DNA from: Anarhynchus alexandrinus
Lineage: Eukaryota > Chordata > Aves > Charadriiformes > Charadriidae
NCBI GenBank assembly: GCA_008711295.1
Contig: VUYV01000146.1
Span: forward strand, 1,693,764-1,757,763
Length of the DNA: 64,000 nt
Direction: 5' to 3'
Shown here: positions 1 through 10,408 of the stretch, one piece after another
Position numbering within the stretch: position 1 is the stretch's first letter
How the letters are laid out: each line of letters begins with the position of its first letter
The notes under the pieces: model-generated
What the model was told of the DNA's origin: nothing
The model's database searches: none
The model's input: only the letters and a program-made list of their open reading frames with translations
Made by a program: the position numbers and the translations under genes

Positions 1-1293
1 TTCTCCAGTTGTGTTTTTACAAAAGTAGGGTTTGAATGCAACAAGTCCAATGCAAGCCCTACTTCTGCAAACGTCTGGACACACGCTTAACTTCAATCAC
101 GTAAGTTTCCAAATAGTCTCATTCGAATCACTTGGACTATTCTCAAGCTTGTGGGGAAGTACTTATTTAAGTGCCTGCAGGAGCAGGGCTTTATACTGTT
201 AAGCATTCTGCACTCTTTTGTGACATGCTGTAAATGCAGTCCAGAAAGGAGTTTTGAGTATTGGTTTCACATATTTCCCATATGCAAGGAAATTTTTTAA
301 TTAGCAAAAGAATACTAGGGAAAAATACTGATTTGTGTCTTCATACAACACAGTATATTAATCATAAATATCTAGTAATAATATGTTCACAATTAAAATT
401 CTAATATATATCATAAGCAACTATTCACTCTTTTCTAAAATAAATGTATTTATAAATGGCAAATAAACTAATTAATTAGTCTTTGAGAGTAAATACATTA
501 ATTTTGCAGCTAATACTTGTGACAACATACGTAAGGCTTTTTTTTTTCCCAGCGTTCCTTTCAATTCACTGACCAGAAAAAGGTGATAAAAATACACAAT
601 ACACAATAGACCTGATATGAAATCTATTAATCCTGCAGCTGGTACCCAGGGTAGTGTGATGTATTATATATTTTGTATTAAGTTACATCTATTACAACAT
701 GACAATGTTACAGTATTCTGGGAAATGCTGGCATAATATGCTAAAACATATTTGCCCATTTAAATTACTGTGTATATATAAAATACTGTAATTCTGTAAG
801 TAATTCTGTACACACACACAGAAAATACACACCACAGAATAAAACGGAGTGGGTTCTTAAGCTACACTAAAAACCATCACAGCCTATTTGAGAATCAAAG
901 AGCTATAATCCTGGTCATCCAAATACGCGTGCTTAACTAAGGACTGAAGAAGTTCTACCATATTTCTTGATTATCAAGTAAAATAAATGGATGTCTTCAT
1001 AAAATGGAGATACAAAGAAATGGACATTATAGCAAAGATCGATCAGTAACAAAAATGGTACTGTTTCTTTCTATTTGATATAAACACACATGAATCTACA
1101 TAGGATGTCCACAGTAGGAAAAAAGTGTAATTTCTTATTGTTTATGATTTTGGAAGTTAGGTTTCTGGGGAGGAGAGATAGGATTGTTTTTAATAATACT
1201 AACTTTAGTTTTTTACACTGATCTAAAAAAATTAAGACATTACTGTTTATTGTAGAACTAAGTATGCTTTTACTTTCAGCATACCCTGACAGC
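1..1293. other. AT-rich sequence without recognisable gene
   Basis: AT-rich DNA with short A and T runs. Open frames here are short and have no domain, signal or repeat structure that I recognise. Nothing supports a gene or RNA. Confidence 0.6.
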
Positions 1294-1790
1294 ATGGAAG
1301 GCCAACAGGACACTAAGCTGTATTGAGAGGAATGTAGCCAGTAGACTGAGGGAAAAAATTATTTCCCTTTACTTAGCACTCAGAATACTCCATCCAGTTT
1401 TGGCCCACCCAAGAAAAGAAGGATGTTGATAAACTGGGCCAAGTTGAGTGGAGGACCACCAGGATGGTTGGGGCTGGAGCACTTTCCCTGTGAGAAGAGT
1501 CTGAGGAATCAGAGCTTGTTCAGCCTAGAGAAGAGACAGCTTCAGGGGAACTTGATGGCAGTCCCTCAATACCTATGGGTAAGTCATTAAAGAGACAGAT
1601 CCAGGTTCTTTCTGAAGGTGTATAGTGGGAGGATGATAAGTAGTGATCAAAAACAGAAACGGGAGGTTCCAGTGTAACACAAGGAAGAAGTTGCACTACA
1701 AAGAGAGATGCACAGTGAGTAGATTGCCCAGCAAATCTGTGCAGTCTCCATCCTTGGAGTTTTTCTTTGAGAAGGTAGACTAGAGACCTC
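1294..1790 (+). mobile_element. Old degraded CR1 LINE fragment (ORF2 C-terminal part)
   Basis: The plus strand can be followed against the C-terminal part of CR1 ORF2 in order: an 'aaggccaacaggacac' start, a 'gtagccagtagactgagg' block (the ASRSRE region), 'ccatccagttttggcc' (the QFW region), 'gaccaccaggatggttggggctggagcac' in the ERVQRRA..LEH region, then 'ttcagcctagagaagagacagctt' (FSLEKR). Many indels and substitutions break every frame, so this is an old, inactive copy, clearly more diverged than copies A-D. The 3' octamer tail is not visible and the 5' end is truncated. Limits are approximate. Confidence 0.75.
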
Positions 1791-2674
1791 CTGAATTATT
1801 CTCTAATTTTAAGATATCTGTAGAATGTAAAATCCTAAATTATTCAAGTCAACATTGTTGAATTAATAGCTGCAGAAATATATCAGCAACGATAGCTCAG
1901 TAGTGATTTGTCATCAATATTTACCTATAGAGAGGCAAGTGTCTCCCATTTTCAGAGAAAGCTGTGTACCTCCTCATTTCTGCTGTTCTAAACTGGAATA
2001 CTTACAGTATTTGGTTCTCTACAATAAATTTCAATTTGTCCTTTGAAAGTCTAAATTACACTTATAAATTCAGATATATTAAAGATCTATAAACTCATTA
2101 TAAAAAAAAAGAACCGCAAAGCTGGGGAGTTAAGGGAGTGAAGAAGAAGGAAAAAAAAAAAAAAAAAAGAAAAAANAAATAAAAGAAAAATTTACAAGAA
2201 AAATATACATTAACTTAAAACCTTTTTTCTTCAGAACTTTCAACCCTAAAAAGTATTTATCATGCGTTTGCTAGAAGCAACATTTACGGACTTACAAGTA
2301 TGTTCATCTGCTTATATAGTTTTGAAGTTGCTTATGGGATTGTTTCTTTACCATTTAAGTAAAATTTTCCCCTCTAAGAAGCCTTACTAACCAGCCGCAA
2401 TTCTACAAAACATTTTCAGTTGACCACACAACAGAATAGAAAAGTACGTCTTAAGACAGCAGAGCACAAGAAGAGAGCATTGATGCATTGATGTAATGTT
2501 TGTGGAAACAATTAATCTCTCTCCCATTTCTGAACTCAGGCTACTTCACACATTGTGAAACTTCTGTTTGAGAATTACAAACAAAGAAGGGAGATACAAG
2601 ATCTATAAAATACAAAACAGAAGCAGCAAAGGAGTAGGGGGGGAAAAAACCAACACAACAAACAATTTGTAATT
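1791..2674. other. AT-rich intergenic sequence
   Basis: No gene or RNA seen. Holds an A-rich tract (listed separately) and short unsupported frames. It ends at the left half of a split LTR. Confidence 0.55.
2151..2192. repeat. Poly-A/A-rich simple repeat with one ambiguous base
   Basis: A run of about 40 A-dominated bases with scattered G and T and an N at 2176. The N inside the homopolymer most likely marks sequencing or assembly uncertainty about run length. Confidence 0.9.
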
Positions 2675-2772
2675 TGTCCTGGTTTGAGATAAAACAGAAC
2701 CAATTTTCTTTTCAGTAGTTTTACTTTTCAGTTAAGCCTCTTCTAACTCTCTGAAATTAACGGCATAGTCTT
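2675..2772 (+). mobile_element. LTR, left (5') part, interrupted by CR1 copy A
   Basis: Begins TGTCCTGGTTTGAG, a start typical of avian endogenous-retrovirus LTRs, and runs about 98 bp before the 3' octamers of CR1 copy A. The matching right part is at 6184-6799. The five bases before it (TAATT, 2670-2674) nearly equal the five after the right part (CAATT, 6800-6804), as expected for a target-site duplication of an ERVL-like element with one later mutation. With the CR1 removed, the LTR would be about 714 bp. No internal retroviral genes adjoin it, so it is a solo LTR. Confidence 0.72.
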
Positions 2773-2834
2773 CAGAATCACAGAATCACAGAATTACAGA
2801 ATGGTCAGGGTTGGAAGGGACCTCTGGAGATCAT

Positions 2835-5690
2835 CTAGTCCAACCCGCCTCCCAAAGCAGGTTCACCTACAGCATGTTGCACAGGATGGCGTCCAGGCGG
2901 GTTTTGAATGTCTCCAGAGTGGGAGACTCCACAGCCTCTCTGGGCAGCCTGTTCCAGTGCTCTGCCACCCTCAAAGTAAAGAAGTTCCTCTTCATGTTTC
3001 GATGGAACTTCCTTCATGTTTAGATGGAACTTCCTATGTTCAAGATTGTGCCCATTATCTCTTGTCCTATCACTGGGCACCACTGAAAAAAGACTGTTCC
3101 CATCGTCTTGGCACCCTCCCTTTAATTATTTATGAGTACTGATAAGATCCCACCTCAGTCTTCTTTTCTCTCGACTAAAAAACCCAAGTCCCTCAGCCTT
3201 TCCTCATAAGAAAGATGCTCCAGTCTCCTAATCATCTTTGTAGCCTTTTGCTGGACCCTCTCCAGCAGTTCCCTGTCCTTCTTGAACCAGGGAGCCCAGA
3301 ACTGGACACAATACTCCAGATGCGGCCTCACCACGGCAGAGTAGAGGGGGACGATGACCTCCCTCGACCTGCTGGCCACACTCTTCTTGATGCACCCCAG
3401 GATGCCATTCGCCTTCTTGGCCGCCAGGGCACATTGCTGGCTCATGGTCATCCTGTTGTCCACCAGGACTGCCATGTCCCTTTCCACAGAACTGCTCTCC
3501 AGGAGGTCAGTCCTCAACCTGTACTGATGCATGGGGTTATTCCTCCCCAGTGCAGTACCCTACACTTGCCCTTGTTGAACTTCATGAGGTTTCTGTCTGC
3601 CCAACTCTCCAGCCTGTCCAGATCATGCTGTAAGGCGGCACAGCCTTCTGGCATGTCAGCCACTCCTCCCAGTTTTGTGTCATCAGCAAACTTGCTGATG
3701 GTACACTCTATCCCTTCATCAAGGTCATTGATGAATATATTGAACAGGACTGGACCCAGTACTGACCCCTGAGGGACACCACTCATTACTGACCTCCAAC
3801 TAGACTCTGCACCACTAACCACCACCCTCTGAGCTCTATCTGTCAGCCACTGTTCAATCCACCCCACTGTCCATTCATCTAACCTACACTTCCTACCCTT
3901 GTCTGTGAGGATGATGTGGGAGACAGTGTTGAAAGCCTTGCTGAAGTCAAGGTAGACAACATCCACTGCCCTCCCCTCATCCACCCATCCAGTCACGCCA
4001 TCATAGAAGGCTATCAGATTAGTCAGACATGACTTCCTCTTGGTGAATCCATGTTGACTATTTCTGATAGCCTTCCTTTCCTCCAGATGCTTTGAGATGA
4101 TGCCCAGAACAAGTTGTTCCATCATCTTTCCAGGGATGGAGGTAAGGCTGACCGGTGCCTGTAGTTTCCCGGGTCATCCTTCTTGCCCTTTTTGAAGACT
4201 AGCGTGACATTAGCTTTCCTCCAGTCCTCAGGCACCTCACCTGTTCTGCAGGCCCTATCAATGGCTTCCGACAGCTCCCACAGCACACACGGGTGCATCC
4301 CATCAGGACCCATGGACTTGTGGGTATCCAGTTTACTTTAATGATCTCTAACTCATTCTTCTTCAACCAAGGGAAAGTTTTCCTTCCTCCAGACTTTCTC
4401 TGTTACCCACAAAGTCTGGGACTCCTGAGGGCTGGCCCAAGCAGTGAAGACAGAAGCAAAGAAGGCATTCAGCAACTCCGCCTTCTCTGCATCGTCTGTC
4501 ACCACAGCACCTGTCTCATTCAACAGCGCCCCCACATTTTCCCTAGTTTTCCTTTTGCCTCCTATATACTTAAAGAAACCCGTCCTATTGGCCTTGACAT
4601 CCCTCACCAGGTTCAATTCCAAGGCTGCCTTGGCTTTCCTCATTTCATTCCTGCATACCCTGACAGCCTTCTTATATTCGTCCCAAGCAGTCAGCCCCTT
4701 CCTCCACATACTGTAAACTCCCTTCTTCCACCTCAGCTTTTTCAGAAGGTTTGTGCTCAGCCATGCAGGTCTTCTGCTTCCCTTGCCTGATTTCTTGCTC
4801 TTTGGGATGCACCGATCCTGAGCTTGGAGGAAGTGTTGCTTAAATATCAGCCAGCTCTCTTGAGCCCCCCTACCCTCTAGAGCCCTCTCCCATGGGATTT
4901 GTCCAAGCAATTCCTTGAAGAGATCAAAATTAGCCCTCCTGAAGTTTAAGGTTTCAACCCTACTTGTCTTTTTGTGCATACTGCACTTAATCCTGAATCT
5001 TTTCATGATCACTGCAGCCCAGCCTGCCCCCAACCTTAACATCTTCCACCGGTCCCTCTTTGTTTGTCAGTACTAGGTCCAGTAGTACACCTCTTCTTGT
5101 GGGCTCCTCCACTACCTGAGTCAAAAAGTTATCATCAATGCACTGGAGGAACGTACTGGACTGTACATGCCTAGCTGTGTAGCCTTCCCAGCAGATAGTT
5201 GAAGTCCCCCATGAGAACCAGGGCCTGCAATTGTGAGGCAATTCTCACCCGTCTGTAGAAGGCCTCATCAACTTCCCCATCCTGATCAGGTGGCCTGTAA
5301 TAGACACTCACAACATCCTTACCCAACAAGCTCTCAACTTGCTCTTCATCCACCCCCAGGAGAGCTCGATACATTCCAGTTGCTCTTTCACATAAAGACC
5401 AACTCCACCACCTCGTCTCGCTGGCCTGTCTTTCCTAAAGAGAACATAGCCCTCCATGACAGCATTCCAGTCATATGAGCTATCCCACCATGTCTCAGTA
5501 ATTGCAATGAGATCATGACCCTGTGACTGCACACAGATCTCTAACTCCTCTCGTTTGTTCCCCATGCTGCATGCATTAGCGTATAGGAATTTCAGAGAGG
5601 CCAATGAATGTGTAGTTTTTGCCCTAGAGGGGTGGTGAACCTTCTGATTCTCAAAAATACTAATGCTCTGCCCCACAAGTTCTGAGCTAC
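2835..5690 (-). pseudogene. CR1 ORF2 (endonuclease-reverse transcriptase), broken
   Basis: In a live CR1 this protein nicks target DNA and copies the CR1 RNA at the nick. Read on the minus strand, the endonuclease lies at about 5690-4990 with ITETWW, LVLMGDFN and CSDHE, matching the metal-binding and catalytic motifs of the AP-like fold. A linker (DSWLIF-type block, about 4850) and the RT follow. In the 4125-3514 segment motif A is YLDFSKAF (near residue 60), motif B SGVPQG and motif C FADD (about residues 146-149), all present. Frames change near 5370, 5240, 5040, 4310, 4125 and 3530, so several indels separate the pieces and no full protein can be made. A 22-bp tandem duplication at 2991-3034 shifts the C-terminal frame. 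Confidence 0.9.
2991..3034 (-). repeat. 22-bp tandem duplication in CR1 ORF2 C-terminus (copy A)
   Basis: Two adjacent 22-base units (2991-3012 and 3013-3034) differ at one base. The same duplication is at 28791-28834 (copy C) and 19751-19794 (copy B), but not in the D, F1 or G type copies. Because 22 is not a multiple of three, it changes the downstream frame. Confidence 0.9.
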
Positions 5691-5743
5691 TACCCCCAGG
5701 CGCCTTTCTAGCGAGCCCAGTTACATGCCCATCCCTCTTCGAA

Positions 5744-6183
5744 TCTAGTTTAAAGGTCTCTCAATGAGCCCTGCTAACTCTAGTCCTAGAACCCTGTTCC
5801 CCCTGCAAGATAGGCTTTTCCCATCTGCTGCCAACAGGCCTGGTGTTCTGTAAATCAGGCTGTGGTCAAAGAACCCAAAACCCTGCTGGTAGCACCTGGT
5901 TCAGAGCCAGTCATTGACCTGCTGGCTCTTCCTGTTTACCCCCTCATCATTCCCCGCAACTGGAGGGATAGAGGAGAACAAGACTTGTGCTCCCAATCCC
6001 TTAACCAGCCATCCCAAGGCCCTGAAATCTTTCTTCATTGCCCTCATACTTCTTCTCACTACATCATTGCTGCCTACCTGAAAAACTAAAAGGGGATAAT
6101 AATCTGATTTCTGTACCAGGGGAAGGAAGCTGCTTCTTAACATCGTTAACCCATAGACAGTTCAGACAGTATCTGCTACCAGA
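5744..6183 (-). pseudogene. CR1 ORF1, esterase-like C-terminal part, broken
   Basis: CR1 ORF1 pairs an N-terminal nucleic-acid-binding region with an SGNH-hydrolase-like domain. Visible here on the minus strand: a YCL...NDVKKQLPS stretch at about 6180-6125 and then, after a small frameshift near 6130, LVQKSDYYPLLVFQVGSND (conserved block around the G-x-N residue), a DFRALG...GAQVLFSSIPPVAG block and a C-terminal ...ELAGLIERPLN ending in TAG near 5744. The GDS nucleophile block would lie upstream and is lost to 5' truncation. In the C-terminal 'DG-x-H-L' block the Asp is kept but the His position reads Ser (ADGKSLS). The ORF2 start follows within about 60 bp. Confidence 0.85.
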
Positions 6184-6799
6184 ATGATAAAGCTTGATGT
6201 TTATAGTTAATGCCAAGGAATGGTATGCAGAGAGGCTCTTGCTTATACTTACTGCTGTAACAACCAGGGTCAGCTAACTTTGTTACGTACCAAGTTGGAG
6301 GGTTGGAAGCGGAAGAGCATAGAAGGGTCGCACATGTGGGGAGGAACCGACAGGACAGGTGACCCAAAACTGACCAACAGGGTATTCCATCCCATCTGCA
6401 TCAAGCTTAGTATAAAAGCCAAGGGATCAAAGGGGTCAGCCTCTCTTTCTTCAGTGGCCGACATCTGAGAAATCTGCTCATCTGCCTTTGATCCCGATAT
6501 GTGCGTTCCTGAATTCAGTTCCCGTCCGTCGCTGAGTCCAGTCAGGGACTTTTCCAGTGCCTGCCAGTGACATGGGAACTTGATATGGGTTGTATATATT
6601 GTATATATTTCATTATTTTCTTATTAATATTATTATCTTTTATTATTATTATTTTACTATAAGTATTTCATTATAGTAGTTTAGTTTCTTTTTTCAGTCC
6701 ATAAGTCTCTGTCTCTCTCATTTTTCTCTCCCTTGGAAGAGAAGTTAAAGACAGCATCTGTTGTTCGTTTTAGTGGCCAGCCCAGCCCAAACCATGACA
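6184..6799 (+). mobile_element. LTR, right (3') part, ERVL-type
   Basis: Continues the LTR begun at 2675. It contains 'gacccaaaactgaccaacag' followed by 'ggtattccatccc', a block shared with the LTR at 35131-35720 (there 'gaccccaactgaccaaaggg'). It also has a TATA box at 6411, a T/A-rich TTATTATTATT stretch near 6610-6665 and a terminal ...AACCATGACA end at 6799. CAATT follows, nearly matching TAATT before 2675. No gag, pol or env sequence flanks it. Confidence 0.8.
6411..6417 (+). promoter_or_regulatory. TATA box of the split LTR
   Basis: TATAAAA at 6411-6417 follows the conserved 'ctgaccaacagggtattccatccc' U3 block, as in the related LTR at 35131-35720, where ATAAAAG occurs at 35401. It would set the U3/R boundary about 25-30 bp downstream. 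Confidence 0.6.
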
Positions 6800-6804
6800 C
6801 AATT

Positions 6805-9800
6805 AAAGATAGGAAGGTTATATAGCAGAGAGAGGCCAGCGTCCTCCACTGCAGACAGCTTCATGTAATGACAAAATTTAACAGTCTGAGGAATCTTTTG
6901 GGAAAACTAAAGGTCACACACCAACTGAAATGAAAGCAGGTAGTTCATTGTACCCAACAGCCCTTTTAACCACCTGAGTATCTGAGCCATATACTTGTCT
7001 ATTTTATAGCACTTTGATATTGCAGGATCATCCTTCAACTACAAAACTGCCAACAAATACTATTAAATATACTCTGCCATGACAAAGTGTGAGTTTTTCC
7101 AAAGACTGCAGGCTTCAATACAGAACCTTTCTAAGGTTGTACTTTAACCATATAAAAAGTACCTCATTATAGCACGCAGAACATCTGCAGCTCCCAGATG
7201 CCACCAAATAAATCCCCAGCCCCAACCTGAGCTTCTTCTGTGAGATCTGTCACGGAAACATCCAGATGTGGCTTTGATTACAGTGATATATTTAGGTGCA
7301 TCATTTGAATATGATGAGATCACAAGTTGAAGTTCAATGTCTTATCTGGATTTATTCCCATACTCTTAAGAGTCAGAGTTTCTGTCTCCACCTTTCTCTA
7401 ATCCCAGCCAGAAATAAGATCATACTTTCTATAGGATTTGTGGCTAATCTTGCACATCATTCACATTCCCTCTTCCATTGAGTATTCCAAATTGTAATGT
7501 TCAAGTTTAGTTAAACTCATTTCAGCCCAGGGCAGTTTTCACGTGACTGGTCATTCATCCCTAAAATTAGCTCTTTTATTAACTGTAGCAAAAGGAATAA
7601 ATAGTCCTTCCAGAGCATCATTTAAGCACATGGTGTTATAAAGATGGGCACTTTGCATTGTGATCAGTTTCTCAGAAAACAATTTCCAAATCAGCAAGCT
7701 CTATAATGCAATAATCATTACTGCAAATAAAACATTGTATTTATAAATTTGTTTTGGGAACTGAGTGCTTTGCTTACTGCTTAGTTTTGTTATCTGTCAC
7801 TACTACTGCAAACTACAACCTCACATGAAAACTTATATGTACGAGACAGTTCTATCATGTCCCTTTGTCACAGGAGCACTCCAATTTCACCCTTACACTT
7901 GTGAGCCCTGAAGCAATTGGTATTCATAAAAGCTTCACACTTCTCTCAGTTAACAAGATCTTTTCCTAATACTGTGAACTTGAAGCCTATTTCTCTGCAG
8001 AACCCTGTAATATCCCAACACAATGGAGTAATTTTTCTTTTTCAGAGTGTATCGTGAACATTTCAGAGCACCCAAACAGAACCAGGTAAGCAATGGGAAT
8101 CAGGGAAAATAAAGGTTGGTGTTGTCCTGTTCCAGTTGACTCCAAAGCCCACATTTAAGCACTTGGGATCTCTACACATAAGATGTGGAACACTTGACAC
8201 AGAGTCAATTAATATCAGTCAATAAAGAGAGAAATGTGCCTGAAATTATGCTTTTGCAAGGAGTATTAATGTGTTTACATTCAGAATTCATAACCCTGAA
8301 TTCATTCCTTAAGGTAGACACTTAAATGAACTCCTCCTTGGAAAACACATATGGAGTTATTCTGTTAACCCAATTATTCTAATCCAGTTCTTACAGGACC
8401 CACTCAAGATGTGGAAGACAACATTCAGTTTCCTTATCTGCATGGAATAATTTATTAATGTAAAAGAAAGAGAAAAAAAGCATTGGCAGGAGATTGTAAC
8501 ATTTAAAATGTCACATTAACCTAATGCTTAAATCTGAAATTTCACCAGGATTAAGGAACACTTCAACTTAATTTACATTTTGAACTTAATTTCCTACAGC
8601 ATGGCTTAGGTGACAGTTAAACACCTAGCTCTTTGTACTCAACACTTAGATTCTTTTCCAAGGGATACCTAATTTTGGTTTTGGTTTATATTAGCTTTCA
8701 ACGATTTAGATATTTTGTTAAATACACTTTTATACAAAATACAAATATAGATAGATACTTTATGTAATGTGTGGTGTTAGTACACCATGATAACTTTCAC
8801 ACAGTATTTTCCTTGATTTTTTTCTTCAAAAACAATTTTATAATAGGTTACCATGTTTATTTTTCCTTTGTTACCAGAATTACAGATGATTACCAAAGAT
8901 TATAGTGATATTCTTTTTCACAGTTTCTGATTCTTGGACATAATATTTATGTCTCAAACACCCCATATATTCCAGGTCAGTAAGATAAAAAAAATTTCAA
9001 TATAGTACAGCCAATGCAGCATCTGACTTGTAGCCTGTAAGTATCAAAACAGCAGAAACAGTGTAAGACTTCCTCAACCTTAGTTTTTTGGACAAGACTT
9101 ATGAAGTCTTTACTAAAACTTAAGTCCAGAGTTGTAAAGGTATTTAGATATCCCAGTTTCCAAAGATGTAGTAACATTAGCATATATTCAGACAGCAGAA
9201 GTTAGATGCCCTGCACCGTCTAAACCAACACTTTTAGTAAATTTCTCAGTTGATTTATTTCACAGAAAATACAGGCACAGAAAACACTAAAAAATTCTTG
9301 TGATTTGAAATAATGAGACATTATGTACCAAAAAAAACCCCAAAAACCAAACCCACCTTTAAAAACATGGGTATTGAGGTTTTCCTTAAGCTGCTCAAGT
9401 CATATGTCACATTTAGGGTCACAACAATGGATTTTCAGATGATGAAGAGACACTTCAGTACAGTCTGCTCTATTTTGCTTTCATATAAAGATGGTTCCAA
9501 TTTTTCATAGGACATGAAATACATGTAAAAAAATTTCACTGAGTCAAGAAATTATGAGTTTGATCATTCCCTCAAAGAAAGGAATTCTAAACAGCCTAAT
9601 TCAATAAGCGGATTGGAATGACATGCCTTAAGACATATTCTGAAGATCTGAAATAAGATTTTTCAAATTCCAGGGGAAATAAGTGTGGCATTTAAGACCA
9701 CTGAAAATTACTTCCTTCTTTTCTTAGCACCCCAGAGCTAAGTTTTAGTATCTTATACATAGTTACCCAGCTTCTTTTGCCAGAAACTGCCAGTAGTTAT

Positions 9801-9951
9801 GGCCGCCTAAAAAGTTAGAATCTGTACCAAAACCAAAAAAATAAACAGAACCATATGCTTAGAACTTCAATCATGAGACTCTGAAATGTGTTTAAGAAAT
9901 TTACTACCTAAATGCTAGTAACATCTAGATGATATCACACAATATGGCTAG
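6805..9951. other. AT-rich sequence without recognisable gene
   Basis: About 3.1 kb of AT-rich DNA. Open frames are all under 70 codons and lack recognisable motifs. I see no repeat family, splice-bounded exon or RNA gene. Confidence 0.55.
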
Positions 9952-10408
9952 CTGAATGGCCAGGCCCAAGGAGTCGTGAGCAGTGGCCCAAAGTCTATTA
10001 GGAAGCAAGTCACTAGGGGTCAATACTGGGAGCAAACAGTGTTTAGCATCTTTATTAACGACCTGGATGATAGGATAGAGCACACCTTCAGCAAGTTTGT
10101 AGATGACACAAAACTGGGAAGAATGGCTGAAAGGCCAGATTACTGTGCTACCATCTAAAACTGGAGAATTGGGCTTAAAGGAATCTCATGAAATTCAACA
10201 AAGAGAAATGCAAAGTCCTACACCTGAAGAGAAACAACCCTAGGCACCAGAACATGCTGGGGGCTGAGCGCTGGAAAGCAGCTCTGCAGAGAAATACCCT
10301 GAGGTCCTGGTGACCTCAAGCTGACCATGAGCCAGCAATGCGACCTCATGGCAAAGGTGGCCAACAGCATCTCAATCTGCATTAGGAAGAGCATTCTCTC
10401 CCAGGAAT
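9952..10408 (+). mobile_element. CR1 LINE fragment (copy I): RT core only
   Basis: Plus-strand sequence matches the CR1 RT core from the 'aggcccaaggagtcgtgagcagtgg' region through motif B (degraded), 'agcatctttattaacgacctggatga' (IFINDLDD) and motif C, read here as FVDD instead of FADD. It continues through 'atgaaattcaacaaagagaaatgcaaagtcctacacctg' and 'accatgagccagcaatg' to 'cattaggaagagcattctctcccagga'. Stops follow the FVDD segment. Both ends lie inside ORF2 and no 3' UTR or octamer tail is present, which is unusual for a LINE and implies a later deletion. It is old and inactive. Confidence 0.85.

Larger units (their letters stand above)
2773..6183 (-). mobile_element. CR1 LINE copy A, 5'-truncated, about 3.4 kb
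   Basis: The 3' end at about 2773 shows octamer units (cagaatca, cagaatta) followed by the conserved 'ggttggaagggacctctggagatcatctagtccaacc' block read in reverse. On the minus strand the order is partial ORF1 (esterase-like part), a short spacer, ORF2 endonuclease, RT, ORF2 C-terminus, then 3' UTR. The 5' end stops inside ORF1 near 6183, so about 40% of ORF1 and the 5' UTR are missing. Frameshifts and stops break both ORFs. The element lies inside an LTR (2675-2772 and 6184-6799). Its 3' 745 bp are about 98% identical to copy C with no length change. Confidence 0.93.

Noticed and set aside
3215..3772. Plus-strand frames opposite CR1 copy A (also 29015-29419 and minus-strand frames opposite copy B)
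   Set aside because: Antisense shadows of ORF2. They repeat in each CR1 copy with the same sequence and have no independent motif.
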